A stretch of 64,000 bases of DNA from Flavobacteriales bacterium (GCA_026418175.1 JAOABX010000002.1:28811-92810); one strand, 5' to 3'. Counted from the stretch's first letter, positions 8,857 through 22,072 are shown. Made by a program: numbers and translations. The notes: generated by a model not told the origin, from the sequence alone.

Positions 8857-9459
8857 ATGAAATTAACTACCGATTATTTCATTCAGGACGATGTAGTAAA
8901 ACTTTCAAAAGATTTATTGGGGAAAGTGCTTTGTACGAATATTGCAGGCAAGTACACATCGGGAATTATTACTGAAACTGAAGCCTATGCGGGTATTACG
9001 GATAAGGCTTCTCATGCGTATGGAGGCCGCAGAACTGCTAGGAACGAGGTGATGTATCATGAAGGGGGGAAAGCTTATGTGTATTTGTGTTATGGAATTC
9101 ATCACTTGTTTAATGTGGTAACCAATGTGGAAGGAGTACCGCATGCTATACTTATTAGAGCAATTTATCCTATGGATGGTGTTGATACAATGTTAATTCG
9201 AAGAAAGTCAAAAATTTTCAATAATAATTTAACTGTAGGCCCAGGAAAAGTTTCGCAAGCATTAGGCATTCACGTAGGTTTAAATGGAACTAGTTTGATG
9301 GATCATATCATTTGGATTGAAGATAGAGGAATTAACTTCAAAAAAAATGATATAAACATAAGCAAACGTATTGGTATTGATTATGCCGGCGAAGATGCTT
9401 TATTGCCATATCGTTTCTACATAAAACATACATCTATAGAAAAGAATGTTCTTATTTAA
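8857..9459 (+). CDS. DNA-3-methyladenine glycosylase (AAG/MPG family)
   Basis: A 200-residue monofunctional base-excision glycosylase of the mammalian AAG fold, which removes alkylated purines such as 3-methyladenine and hypoxanthine. Visible motifs: LLGKVL near residue 20; the active-site stretch ETEAYAG, with E42 aligning with the human AAG catalytic Glu125 and Y44 with Tyr127; H53 in ASHAYGGRR (human His136); and AYVYLCYGIHHLFNVV. Length fits bacterial members. It has 135 bp of AT-rich upstream sequence in which I see no convincing promoter. Its 3' end overlaps the convergent caspase-like gene by 8 bp. Confidence 0.93.
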   Translation: MKLTTDYFIQDDVVKLSKDLLGKVLCTNIAGKYTSGIITETEAYAGITDKASHAYGGRRTARNEVMYHEGGKAYVYLCYGIHHLFNVVTNVEGVPHAILIRAIYPMDGVDTMLIRRKSKIFNNNLTVGPGKVSQALGIHVGLNGTSLMDHIIWIEDRGINFKKNDINISKRIGIDYAGEDALLPYRFYIKHTSIEKNVLI

Positions 9460-12067
9460 AATATTTTTTAAGTAATGATTTAAATTTTTTGTTTTTTATT
9501 ATGTTTTTAAAGCTTGGTTCATTTTCTATATCGCTTTTATGTATGGGGTTTTTATTTAAATATAAAAATTTTTCAAGGTATAATAATGCATTTGTTATAT
9601 CATTAAGAATGGATTTAATACAAGCTAATTCGTAATAAAAATCAGCATAATTTGGACTTATTTTTAAACCTAAATTGTAATAATATTCTGCATTTTTATA
9701 GTCTTTCAATAAAAAGTATATATAACCTATGTTGAAATATGGAATAGGCTTGAAGGGGTTTTGTTCTATGTATTTAAGAAAATAATAGATAGCAGAATAA
9801 TAGGCATTATAATTTGAAGTTAGTTTAAAATAACTATAATATGATAATCCTAAGTAATAATAAGTTGTTGCAAAATTTGTATCCAAGTTAAGTGAATGTA
9901 AATAAATAATAATTGCTTTTTCTATGTCTTTTCTATTATAATAAATATCACCCAATGCGTTCCAAAATATTGGATTTAATGTATCAATTGAAATAGCCGT
10001 TGTGAAATAATTATAAGCAGCTGTATCTAAATTATAATTTTGAGATTTTAATCCAAGATAATAATATAAATAGGGGTTTAGGGTATCTTTAGTTTCAACA
10101 AGTGTTTTGTAAAATAATATACTATCAAAATAAGAATAATTTGTATTTATTTTCTCGAAAAAATAATCCATACATTCATGAAAAGCTGAATTTACTAGAG
10201 TGTCTTTCAAAAAAAACTTTCGAAAAAAAATAAAAGCACTATCTAAATCATGTTTATAATTCTTATAATACAATCCGCGGTTATATAAAACATTGTTATC
10301 ATCTTTATCAAGTTCCAAAATCTTATTTATATAAAAAGAAACAGAATCCTGATTGGTTAAATTAAAATAATCAGCTAATGCATTGTAGGAAATTTCATCA
10401 TTAGGATTAATTTTAAGTGCTTTATGAAAATAGTAGTATGCACTGTCATATGCTTCCATATTAAAATATACCCACCCAAGATTGATGGTAGGATATATCC
10501 AGTTTGGAGCTAATTCTATAGCTTTTTTAAAACTTTTTAATGCTTGCGAGTATCTGTTAAGGTTATATAATAAATATCCTTTAATATTATACAAATAAGC
10601 TGCCTCTGGTTTTAATTGAATTGCACTATCAATCTTAGCTAAACTATTGTATATATCGTTATATTTATAAGCTTTAAAACCAGCATGCCCTTCTAGAAAT
10701 AGTAAATTTACTTTAATATCAATTTCATTATAAAATAAAGGATCGGCAATTTCTTGAAACTTTTTTAGCTTTTTATACCCAGTATAAAAATATTCATAAG
10801 TATAATCATCATTATCTCTTGCAGCATTTAAATAATCGTTAATGATCTTATTTACATCTGTAATTAAATAACTGGATAATATTCCTTTAAATTCATTAAC
10901 TAATTTTTGAGGAATTTCTTTATCACGTGCAATAATGTCATAAACACTGGCTGCACTGGTTTCACCAATTAATTGTTGTTTATTAATATGTTCAATGAAT
11001 AGATCGTACAAATGTTTTTTTCCAATTTTTTGCATCTCAGCCGGTAAATCAACTCCTTTGCCTGGAGTATGCATGGCTAAAGCTTCTTGAAAGAATTGAT
11101 TTCCACCTTTTTCCAGTTCTAAAGCCAGTCGCTCTTTTTCCCGTTGATTTACTACATTCAATACTATAGTTTCACAATTTTCAATGCTACAGGCAAATTG
11201 AGGAGTTTGACGATAAACTTTTGCATTTTTATCATATGTAGCATTTTTTACATTTTGCTCTACATAGGTTTTTAGTTCATCTACTGTTACTTCTCCATCA
11301 GGTGGAGAAACGTCAGCCATACCAATCAAACCGTTAACCAGATGCCATGAAAATAAACCTCGTCCATTTCCCCATTGCGGACCTTCCAATGAAACTTGAT
11401 TGGAAGAGCAGGAAGTAAAACGAATTTCCCCGGCATCTTCTTCCATAATCCGTTTAAATACACTTGTACGCCCCGGCTCGCCTCCACTAAGCTCGTTTGT
11501 TCTACAGGCATCGCTAATAAAAATTACTCTTTTTCCGGTACTTGTTAATTCAAGAAAAATATTTTTTATTGTATACAAATTTAGTACGGTTGAGCCCGTG
11601 AGATAATGATTTTTGTCTGATTTTCCTATACCTGCCGGGGCATCGTATGGTAGTAAAAAAGTTAATGATGCATTGTATGCATCGCCATGACCTGAAAAAT
11701 AAAAATATAACAAGTCTCCTTCTTGCATTCTTTCTTTTATGCTCAGTAAAGAGCGCATTATTTCTCCATACGTAGCACGTTCATTAAATAAAGTATCTAT
11801 AAATTCATTTTTTATTTTTCCACCGGCTTCTGAAGTAAGGTAGGCATAAAAAATTCTAGCATCTTTATCTGCAAATTGTAGGGGGACATAGGTATCTGGG
11901 TATTGGTATTTTGAAATTCCTACAATAAGCGCATAGGTATTCCCTTTTTTATTTTGACTACTAGTTTCTTTGCCTACCACTTTAGCTCCTTTGGTCCCCG
12001 TTTGTTGTGATAGTGCAGATAAGGAGGCAAACGTAAATAATGTAAAAAGGAAAAAATATCGGGTCAT
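9452..12067 (-). CDS. Secreted caspase-like (peptidase C14) protein with TPR repeats
   Basis: An 871-residue protein. A signal peptide (about 1-20) is followed by a caspase-like domain (about 42-300) with TYALIVGISKY, catalytic H127 in YFYFSGHGDA and catalytic C188 in VIFISDACRT. A helical linker follows, then at least eight TPR-like repeats (about 450-850), for example AYLYNIKGYLLYNLNRYSQ and SYNALADYF. The His/Cys dyad is intact, so it should be a Cys protease with metacaspase-type (Arg/Lys) preference, probably exported to the periplasm. A TATTTTTG sequence on the minus strand (12090-12083), 15 bp before the start, could be its -7 element. The C-terminal half is Tyr/Lys/Asn-rich and more AT-rich than the protease half. 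Partner and substrate are unknown. Confidence 0.88.
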   Translation of the reverse strand: MTRYFFLFTLFTFASLSALSQQTGTKGAKVVGKETSSQNKKGNTYALIVGISKYQYPDTYVPLQFADKDARIFYAYLTSEAGGKIKNEFIDTLFNERATYGEIMRSLLSIKERMQEGDLLYFYFSGHGDAYNASLTFLLPYDAPAGIGKSDKNHYLTGSTVLNLYTIKNIFLELTSTGKRVIFISDACRTNELSGGEPGRTSVFKRIMEEDAGEIRFTSCSSNQVSLEGPQWGNGRGLFSWHLVNGLIGMADVSPPDGEVTVDELKTYVEQNVKNATYDKNAKVYRQTPQFACSIENCETIVLNVVNQREKERLALELEKGGNQFFQEALAMHTPGKGVDLPAEMQKIGKKHLYDLFIEHINKQQLIGETSAASVYDIIARDKEIPQKLVNEFKGILSSYLITDVNKIINDYLNAARDNDDYTYEYFYTGYKKLKKFQEIADPLFYNEIDIKVNLLFLEGHAGFKAYKYNDIYNSLAKIDSAIQLKPEAAYLYNIKGYLLYNLNRYSQALKSFKKAIELAPNWIYPTINLGWVYFNMEAYDSAYYYFHKALKINPNDEISYNALADYFNLTNQDSVSFYINKILELDKDDNNVLYNRGLYYKNYKHDLDSAFIFFRKFFLKDTLVNSAFHECMDYFFEKINTNYSYFDSILFYKTLVETKDTLNPYLYYYLGLKSQNYNLDTAAYNYFTTAISIDTLNPIFWNALGDIYYNRKDIEKAIIIYLHSLNLDTNFATTYYYLGLSYYSYFKLTSNYNAYYSAIYYFLKYIEQNPFKPIPYFNIGYIYFLLKDYKNAEYYYNLGLKISPNYADFYYELACIKSILNDITNALLYLEKFLYLNKNPIHKSDIENEPSFKNIIKNKKFKSLLKKYFK

Positions 12068-12135
12068 AGTTTGGGTTTATAACAAAAATACAAACCCTGT
12101 GCAATAATATGGTTTCTTTATTAAAAATACGTCAT

Positions 12136-12867
12136 TTAGCGTATTTCGAATTCCATCTTAACGGTAATACTTGCACTTTTATTCTTACTACTGGTATTAA
12201 ATGTACCTCCCCAAGTATAGTCTTCATTAGTATATTGGCCGGTAATTTGGAATATACCCATACTACTGCTTAATAGCTTGCCAAGTTTAGAGCCTGAATT
12301 TTTAGCAATGGTTTCTGCACGAAGTTTTCCATCTTTGGTAGCTTCTGCTAATAAATTAATTTTTAAATCAGCTAATTTGGTATAATAATATTGTGGTTCG
12401 TAAGATTGAAGTTGAATGCCTTTATCTAATAATTCGGTAATTTCACGAGATATTCTTTCTACCTTTTCTAATTCCATGGATTCTACTTTTATATCCTGAC
12501 TTAAAACAAATCCATTAAAAATTTTATTGTTTCTTCCTCTGTCATCAAAAAAATATTCAACATCTTCTCTGGTATTAACAGATGAAAAAATAATTTCGTT
12601 TTCTTTTATGCCATTTTTTCGTAAATATTCTCTTATTAGGCGTTCGTCTTCTTTTAATGATGTATATGCTGTTTTAATATCCATGGAACGACGACTGAAA
12701 GATGCATTCCAAACAATTAAATCTGATGTGAAATGATGTTCAGCCATTCCGGTAACGCTCACTTTTTTGACTTTTTGCCCTCTTGTTTTATATGCTCCGC
12801 CTATTATCGCTGCTGAAATTATTACTGAAATAGCTATTATAAATGTAGCGGTAGTGTTGGTTTTCAT
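12136..12867 (-). CDS. SIMPL-domain (DUF541) envelope protein
   Basis: A 243-residue protein with an N-terminal hydrophobic helix (about 8-24, FIIAISVIISAAIIGGAY) and a SIMPL/DUF541 domain (about 36-240). Family features are the opening KVSVTGMAEHHFTSDLIVW, a central NGFVLSQDIKVE, and a tail ending in ASITVKMEFEIR. SIMPL proteins form large oligomers in the periplasm or outer membrane (for example BP26). Their biochemical role is poorly defined. It is probably anchored by the N-terminal helix or secreted. It is separated by 68 bp from the caspase-like gene and by 251 bp from the transporter upstream. Confidence 0.85.
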   Translation of the reverse strand: MKTNTTATFIIAISVIISAAIIGGAYKTRGQKVKKVSVTGMAEHHFTSDLIVWNASFSRRSMDIKTAYTSLKEDERLIREYLRKNGIKENEIIFSSVNTREDVEYFFDDRGRNNKIFNGFVLSQDIKVESMELEKVERISREITELLDKGIQLQSYEPQYYYTKLADLKINLLAEATKDGKLRAETIAKNSGSKLGKLLSSSMGIFQITGQYTNEDYTWGGTFNTSSKNKSASITVKMEFEIR

Positions 12868-12923
12868 AAATATTTAATTTTAATACTTATAAATTTTGTA
12901 GTGAATTTTTTTCAAAATTAAGT

Positions 12924-12988
12924 GCTCTTTTGTAATTCTACTTAAATTTTTAAGAGTATAACTATTTTTAACACAAAGAGCAGTTATA
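12924..12988. other. Interleaved inverted repeats in the 251-bp gap
   Basis: GCTCTTTTGT (12924-12933) pairs with ACAAAGAGC (12973-12981) with one bulge. Overlapping it, TATAACT (12957-12963) pairs with AGTTATA (12982-12988), and a small palindrome CTTAAA/TTTAAG sits at 12941-12954. The long stems cannot all form at once. There is no adjacent T-run, so this is not a standard terminator. The rest of 12868-13118 is AT-rich without a credible gene. Confidence 0.4.
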
Positions 12989-13118
12989 AGAATATTTTTA
13001 TTACGCCAATTTTAAAAATTAAATGAAAGTTTGATAGTGGATAATTATTACCATCACTTACTTTTTTGTTTTATTGCACACATCAATTACCTTTAATTCT
13101 AATGTTGAGTTAACAAAT

Positions 13119-13991
13119 TCAGATTCTTCCATTTAATAAAATAATAGCAAGAACAGATAAAACCAATCCGATATAATTTACCCATCTATAATTTTCACCA
13201 AATAATAGAATACCAATTATAGATGAAGTAATTACAATACCAATGTTATTAAATGCAAAAATTATAGCACTTGGAAATTCTGCAAAACGCAAAGCCCGGA
13301 GTAAAAAGTACAACGACCCCCAATTAAAAATACCAAGCAAGACTCCGGCAAGGATAGAACGTAATGATGGTAATTTCTTGGTGCGAATAACTTGTGAAAA
13401 GAGAACAAAAAATCCGCTAATGAATGCAAATAAAAATATTAGCGATGTAAAAGAAACAAATTCCTCCTCTTGAATTAATAGCTTTTGAGCTATATTCAGG
13501 TAAGAGTCAATCAATCCGCTTCCTAAAAATAAAACAAGCGGAAGTAGTATCACCCATATTGACGGTTTTATTTTGTCTTTTCGATATGAAATGGCTAATA
13601 CAGCCAAGATTGCAATTACTAATCCTATCCATTGCCAAAAGTTTAGTTTTTCCTTAAAATAAATTACTCCTACCATTACCGGTATAACCATGCTCATTTT
13701 TCCGGCTACCGATGTTACTGCCATTCCTGCTTTTTGGGTAGTTAATGCCATTACCAGAAAAATGGATATAAATACTATTCCCAAAATTAGCGTATGAATA
13801 CACCAGTGCGACTCAAATGCCTTTTGTATGGAAAAAGGCATAACAATCATACCGGTAATTGCCGCTGTAATATAATTTATCACTATGGCTTGCAGATTGT
13901 GAATATTAAATCTTACAAATAGCTTAAAAAAAATTACCAAGATGGTTGAGAAAAGGATGCTCAGTAAAAGGGCTGTCATGATTCTTTGCAA
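13119..13991 (-). CDS. EamA/DMT-superfamily transporter
   Basis: A 290-residue protein with ten predicted membrane helices in two five-helix halves, the usual drug/metabolite transporter layout. Glycines and short charged loops fit the EamA repeat (for example GIVFISIFLVMALTTQKAGM, then VAGKMSMVIPVMVGVIYFKEKLNFWQWIGL, with the repeated end IGILLFGENYRWVNYIGLVLS). Its start overlaps the ribD stop by 16 bp, so the two are coupled. That suggests export or import linked to riboflavin or purine metabolites, but DMT substrates cannot be predicted from sequence. Confidence 0.85.
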   Translation of the reverse strand: MQRIMTALLLSILFSTILVIFFKLFVRFNIHNLQAIVINYITAAITGMIVMPFSIQKAFESHWCIHTLILGIVFISIFLVMALTTQKAGMAVTSVAGKMSMVIPVMVGVIYFKEKLNFWQWIGLVIAILAVLAISYRKDKIKPSIWVILLPLVLFLGSGLIDSYLNIAQKLLIQEEEFVSFTSLIFLFAFISGFFVLFSQVIRTKKLPSLRSILAGVLLGIFNWGSLYFLLRALRFAEFPSAIIFAFNNIGIVITSSIIGILLFGENYRWVNYIGLVLSVLAIILLNGRI

Positions 13992-14971
13992 TGAAATATT
14001 TGAATTATATCCTTGGCGTTGGAAATGGTTTGTATTAAGTGGGCATGGGTTAACGTAGGAGCTTTTACTCCGGCATGTAATATAAGTTCTGTATTTGTAA
14101 TTACTCTTGCTTCATCCCAAAATCCCGCATTTATAAATTGTTGTAGGGTATAAGCTCCACCTTCTACTAATACAGATATTATTTGATTCGATTTACAGAA
14201 ATCCAACAATGCATCAAAGGAATTATTGAAAGATGTTTGAATTACATGAGTTAATGAATCGTTGTTCCAAATTCTTAAGTCATGGGGAAGGGGAGTGGTG
14301 CTATGTAAAATGATTCGAATCGGATTTTTTCCTTTCACCCATCGTACCGTTAATTCCGGATTATCATTAATAGCTGTTCGGCTTCCAATTAAAATGGCCT
14401 GCTCTTCACTGCGCCACCGGTGAACTAAAACATCGGTTTCTGCATGTGATATTTTTATTTTTTCTCCAAGTTTACCAATAAAACCATCAGCAGATTGAGC
14501 CCATTTTAAAATTATGTAGGGCCGATGTTTTTCATGAAATGTTATAAATCGTTTGTTTATTTCACGACAGGCGTTTTCTTCTATACCAACAATGACTTCA
14601 ATACCGGCTTGCTGAAGGATATCAATGCCTTTTCCGGCTACTTTTTCATGGGGGTCTTTCATACCAATTACTACCCGTGGTATACCCATCTCAACAATGA
14701 GGTTTGCGCATGGGGGAGTTTTACCATAGTGGGCACAGGGTTCTAAGTTAACATACAGGGTTGCATTCTTTAGTAAGTTTTTATCGTTAACAGCGTTAAT
14801 AGCATTTACTTCGGCGTGTGGAGCTCCATAATGTTCATGGTATCCTTCTCCCAAAATGTTTTGATTCATGTCTACAATAACACAACCCACCATTGGGTTA
14901 GGAGCTGTGTATCCTATACCTTTTCTTGCCAGTTCCAAACAACGTTGCATATATCTTTCATGATGAATCAT
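13976..14971 (-). CDS. ribD: Bifunctional riboflavin biosynthesis deaminase/reductase RibD
   Basis: A 331-residue two-domain enzyme carrying out the second and third steps of riboflavin synthesis from GTP. The N-terminal zinc deaminase domain (about 1-145) has H52-A-E-V and the paired cysteines C79 and C88 in EPCAHYGKTPPC. The C-terminal NADPH-dependent reductase domain (about 150-331) has ILKWAQSADGFIG and LVEGGAYTLQQF. Length is slightly short of the usual 350-370. No FMN riboswitch is visible in the short upstream region. TACCTTTG on the minus strand, only 5 bp before the ATG, resembles a -7 box and would give an almost leaderless message. Confidence 0.95.
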   Translation of the reverse strand: MIHHERYMQRCLELARKGIGYTAPNPMVGCVIVDMNQNILGEGYHEHYGAPHAEVNAINAVNDKNLLKNATLYVNLEPCAHYGKTPPCANLIVEMGIPRVVIGMKDPHEKVAGKGIDILQQAGIEVIVGIEENACREINKRFITFHEKHRPYIILKWAQSADGFIGKLGEKIKISHAETDVLVHRWRSEEQAILIGSRTAINDNPELTVRWVKGKNPIRIILHSTTPLPHDLRIWNNDSLTHVIQTSFNNSFDALLDFCKSNQIISVLVEGGAYTLQQFINAGFWDEARVITNTELILHAGVKAPTLTHAHLIQTISNAKDIIQIFHCKES

Positions 14972-15047
14972 GCAGCAAAGGTAATGGAAGTCATAATACA
15001 GGCATGTTTTTAAACAAGATGTTGTAAATAAATTGAATGCAGGAGCG

Positions 15048-15077
15048 TTAAAACCTTATGAACACTGGATAATTTTG
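15048..15077 (+). promoter_or_regulatory. Probable promoter of the 15090 gene
   Basis: TAATTTTG (15070-15077) matches TAnnTTTG. A degenerate -33 element (GTTA, TTA at 15048-15050) lies 19 bp upstream. The ATG at 15090 is 13 bp downstream. This position supports 15090, rather than the in-frame ATG at 15033, as the start. Confidence 0.45.
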
Positions 15078-15089
15078 CAAAAATTTTTT

Positions 15090-15850
15090 ATGAAAAACAT
15101 TTTACTATTACTTATAGCTTTTTCACCCATTGTTTTTTTTGCTCAAACGGATACAACACAACCCAAAAAAGATCCGCTTGTTATCAAATATCTAGTGATT
15201 TCTGATTTCACGTTTACCCTCGGTAACCTTAATTCGTTTACTACGATTAATAAAGGACAGTTGGATTTGGAAAAACGCGTGATAGGTACAAAAATATTAG
15301 CTCAATACCGGTATGGAATTATTGATTCTACAGTTAATTCCAATGAGTTAACTACATCTCTAATGGTCTCTCTCTTTCCTAAAAACAGGGTGTATGGTTT
15401 TGTGAATGGAGGTTTTGAAACTTCCTTTTTACGCGGAATTGCTTACCGGGGTTATGGAGGGTTAGGTGCTGGTTTTCGTGTTATTAAAACTGAGCAGCAC
15501 CAGTTTGAACCTTACATAAATTTTATTTATGAATATAATAAATATCGTGAGCCTATTCAAGTAACTCCTGATACCAGTTTTGTGCTTCAAACATTTCGAG
15601 GTGTAATTGGCTGGACGGGTTTACATAAAGTAATTAACAATAAAATGGTCATTGCGCATAACTTTAAGTATCAGCAATCTCTTACAAAAGCAGAAAATTT
15701 TCGGTTTGAAGGGAATATTTCTATCACATATCCAATCATTAAAATTCTTTCAGTAAAAGCTGGATTTACCGGCACTTACGAAAATGTGGTGCCAGATACT
15801 CGAAAGCAAGCCGATTTTATCTGGACACTGGGGATAGCTTTATCAAATTT

Positions 15851-15854
<4 letters not shown>
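15090..15854 (+). CDS. Outer-membrane beta-barrel-type protein (DUF481-like)
   Basis: A 254-residue exported protein. I start it at 15090 (MKNILLLLIAFSPIVFFAQ), which gives a clean signal peptide. The longer reading from 15033 would add 19 residues and bury it. The mature part is a series of alternating hydrophobic/polar strands ending in aromatic residues (for example RVYGFVNGGFETSFLRG, YGGLGAGFRVI), ending WTLGIALSNL. That pattern is typical of a small outer-membrane barrel. It resembles DUF481 proteins, though I hold this match only loosely. The stop overlaps the prmC start by 4 bp. Confidence 0.7.
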
Positions 15855-19258
<3,404 letters not shown>

Positions 19259-19259
19259 G

Positions 19260-21140
19260 TTAAATCTGTAAAAGTTCGTCAATGGTTTTGCGGCTTACAG
19301 CATGGTAGTTTTTTCGGGCATGGTGGTACAATTCTTTTACACGGTTTTGCCAATCAGTGCTTTTTATCATGGCTGTATATAAAGGTACTAGAAATTTACG
19401 ACGGCCTACTTGCTTTAAAAAAGCTTCAATTGCCGGATAGGCAGGTGTATAATGATGCAAAATGGCAGCTTCAAACCAAAGTACTGCTATCTCGCTATTT
19501 CCGGTAGTTGTAAAATGAAAAGCCTGGTCTAATTCAGCCATTTGATATGCTGATAATTGTTCTTTTATTTGACGCAAAAAATATTGCCATTCGTGTGAAG
19601 TCCAGTTTTTTACAGCAAGAGCAGTAGCCGGTTTACCTTTTAAAAAGGCAAGTGCTTCAGCAACAGTACTATCTAACCGAACAGAGGTTGGTGGTTGATA
19701 ATTAGCCGGCAAGCCGGGTTCATATACCCATTCATGAAAGTGGCTTTTTTTATCCCAGTCGCTACCCTTACGAAACAAGTGTTTATGCACAAATTCAATA
19801 AACTGTTCGGTAGTTACTGAAGTAAAGGCATGTTCAGTAAACCAACGGTTGAGAAAAGTATCCCAACGTTTACGTCCTACACGTTTCTCAAGGCTTACGA
19901 GCAAGGCATAGCCTTTTTCATAAGCAATATCACTTACGCCATCGTCTGGGTCATGTCCGTCTAATGTTAGTTTTAATCGGGTATCCTGCCATTTATCTGA
20001 ATTTTTAAGTTGTTCAATGGTATTTATTAAATCTTGATGGCCTAACACGGCGAGCATATCTGCATACTCTTTGCCATATAGGCTTTCCATGATGCGGCGT
20101 TCAAAATATACGGTAAAGCCTTCGTTGAGCCAAAAATCATTCCATGTGGCATTGGTAACCAAATTTCCGCTCCAACTATGTGCCATTTCGTGGGCTATGA
20201 GTGATATAAGGGATTTATCACCTGCTAAAATAGTAGGTGTAGCAAATGTAAGCATGGGATTTTCCATCCCACCGAACGGGAAAGCCGGCGGAAGTACTAA
20301 TACGTCGTATCGTTCCCATACATAGGGGCCATAGAGTTTTTCAGCAGCAATAAGCATTTTTTCTACGTCTTCCAATTCAAATGCTGCTTGATTAAGCAAT
20401 TCTGGTTCTGCATATACTCCACAACGTTCACCAAGTTTTTTAAATTCCAATACTCCTACACTTAGAGCCAGCAAATAAGCCGGAATAGGCTTGGATTGTT
20501 CAAATTGATAGATGCCGTTGGGGTTAATTTTTTGCGGATTGCGTGCACTCATCAAAGCCAAATAGCCTCGTGGAGTTTTAACTCTGGCTTGATAGGTAAA
20601 GCGTATTCCCGGACTGTCTTGTACAGGAACCCAGCTTCGTGCCAAAATAGCCTGGCTTTGTGTGTACAAAAACGGATGTTTTTTACCGGCAGTTTGTTCC
20701 GGTTTTAACCATTGCAAAGCAGCAGACTCTGGGGTGGTGTGATAATAAATGCGAATTGATGAAACGTCTCGATTTAATGGGATATACAGTGGCTGTCCCA
20801 AAATTTCATTGTATGGGCCTAATAAAAATTTTATTGGTTCATCCGATGAGCCAGAGAGTACTTTGTCTATTATCAAATGGTGTGTATCAAATATAATGGT
20901 GTCAGCACCCGATGCAGTTTGTATTTCCCAAGTGGCAATTCCTGAAAGCTGTTCCTTTTCAAAAGAAACTTCTAATTCCAGGTTTAAATGTTTTACTACC
21001 GCCTTATTGGGTTGAGCATAGCTATGCGGGTCGTACACGTAAGCGGCTGGGTGGTCCAAATTATTTGTTACTTTTGATGACTTAGACTGACAACCAATGA
21101 TAGTAAAACATCCGGCAAAAAGAATCAGACTGTATTTCAT
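19260..21140 (-). CDS. M1-family zinc aminopeptidase lipoprotein
   Basis: 626 residues from ATG at 21140, which gives a lipoprotein signal peptide (MKYSLILFAGCFTIIGC, Cys17 lipid-modified). An upstream ATG at 21200 would add 20 residues ahead of the signal and is less likely. Family motifs: exopeptidase GGMEN at about 290-294, HEMAH zinc motif at about 317-321 and the third ligand E340 in WLNEGFTVYFERR. A C-terminal ARM-like helical domain ends the protein, as in leukotriene A4 hydrolase-type aminopeptidases. It should trim peptides from their N-terminus on the periplasmic or outer-membrane surface. It is followed closely by the NUDIX gene. Confidence 0.93.
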   Translation of the reverse strand: MKYSLILFAGCFTIIGCQSKSSKVTNNLDHPAAYVYDPHSYAQPNKAVVKHLNLELEVSFEKEQLSGIATWEIQTASGADTIIFDTHHLIIDKVLSGSSDEPIKFLLGPYNEILGQPLYIPLNRDVSSIRIYYHTTPESAALQWLKPEQTAGKKHPFLYTQSQAILARSWVPVQDSPGIRFTYQARVKTPRGYLALMSARNPQKINPNGIYQFEQSKPIPAYLLALSVGVLEFKKLGERCGVYAEPELLNQAAFELEDVEKMLIAAEKLYGPYVWERYDVLVLPPAFPFGGMENPMLTFATPTILAGDKSLISLIAHEMAHSWSGNLVTNATWNDFWLNEGFTVYFERRIMESLYGKEYADMLAVLGHQDLINTIEQLKNSDKWQDTRLKLTLDGHDPDDGVSDIAYEKGYALLVSLEKRVGRKRWDTFLNRWFTEHAFTSVTTEQFIEFVHKHLFRKGSDWDKKSHFHEWVYEPGLPANYQPPTSVRLDSTVAEALAFLKGKPATALAVKNWTSHEWQYFLRQIKEQLSAYQMAELDQAFHFTTTGNSEIAVLWFEAAILHHYTPAYPAIEAFLKQVGRRKFLVPLYTAMIKSTDWQNRVKELYHHARKNYHAVSRKTIDELLQI

Positions 21141-21178
21141 TGAATGATTTATCTGGGTACAAAATAAGTTATTTCTGA

Positions 21179-22072
21179 TTGAGCAAGGGCTTACAAACAT
21201 ATCATTTTCTGCTTCATTTTACAGTTTTTTTATTTGGATTTACCGGAATTTTAGGAAGGTTGATTACTGTATCGGGCGATTTGTTAGTATGGTATCGCAC
21301 GGCCATTGCATTTGTAACAATACTTTTGATATTACGAATTCGTAAAACTCCTTTGCTACTGCGTCCTCAAGAAATACTTCGACTAATGATTATAGGAATA
21401 TTTGTGGGGGCTCATTGGATTACGTTTTTTCATGCCATTAAAATTTCAAATGTGAGTATCGCCTTGGCTTGTTTATCGGTAACAACATTGGTAGTAGCTT
21501 TTTTGGAGCCTTTGTTTTTTCGCACAAGAATTTCAATGGCAGAAGTTTTGGGCGGACTCTTTATTGTTATCGGATTGCTTCTAATAACCAATGTTCAACT
21601 TAATTATTTGGCGGGTATAATTACTGGACTTGCATCAGCCATTTTATCAGGATTGTTTACAATATTTAATAAGAAAATAGCCAATAAATATGATGGGTTT
21701 GTGATTTCGTGGTACGAAATGCTAGGTGCACATGTGGGAGTAGCCGGATTTATTTTGTTTACACAACCGATGAAATTTTACAAGGTTCTTCCGGTTATAG
21801 ATTGGGTGTGGTTAATTATTTTGGGCACTATATGTACGGCCTTTGCTTATTGGAGCACTGTGTTTGTGCTGAAAAAATTATCAGCCTATACGGTAGTGAT
21901 GGCAATTAATTTGGAACCCATTTACGGCACACTCATGGCAGCATTCATTTTTAATGAATACAATGAATTACACCCCGGATTTTATGCTGGCAGCATACTG
22001 ATTATACTTTCGGTATTCGTATATTCGTTATACAAACAACGTATAAACAGGTTAAAAAACGTGAAGGAATGA
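21179..22072 (+). CDS. EamA-family transporter (TTG start)
   Basis: A 297-residue ten-helix DMT-superfamily permease with two EamA repeats (HFTVFLFGFTGILGRLI; GIITGLASAILSGLFTIFNKK). An in-frame TGA lies immediately before codon 1, so the TTG at 21179 is the earliest possible start. The reading MSKGLQTYHF before the first helix matches the usual distance in this family. No ATG occurs before the third helix. The substrate is unknown. It is divergent from the aminopeptidase, with 38 bp between the start codons. Confidence 0.82.
   Translation: MSKGLQTYHFLLHFTVFLFGFTGILGRLITVSGDLLVWYRTAIAFVTILLILRIRKTPLLLRPQEILRLMIIGIFVGAHWITFFHAIKISNVSIALACLSVTTLVVAFLEPLFFRTRISMAEVLGGLFIVIGLLLITNVQLNYLAGIITGLASAILSGLFTIFNKKIANKYDGFVISWYEMLGAHVGVAGFILFTQPMKFYKVLPVIDWVWLIILGTICTAFAYWSTVFVLKKLSAYTVVMAINLEPIYGTLMAAFIFNEYNELHPGFYAGSILIILSVFVYSLYKQRINRLKNVKE

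Noticed and set aside
13060-13135. 24-codon reading frame on the minus strand after the DMT transporter
   Set aside because: It overlaps the transporter end, has no recognisable features and no upstream signal.
14971-15040. FMN riboswitch ahead of ribD
   Set aside because: The upstream region is too short and lacks the conserved RFN core.
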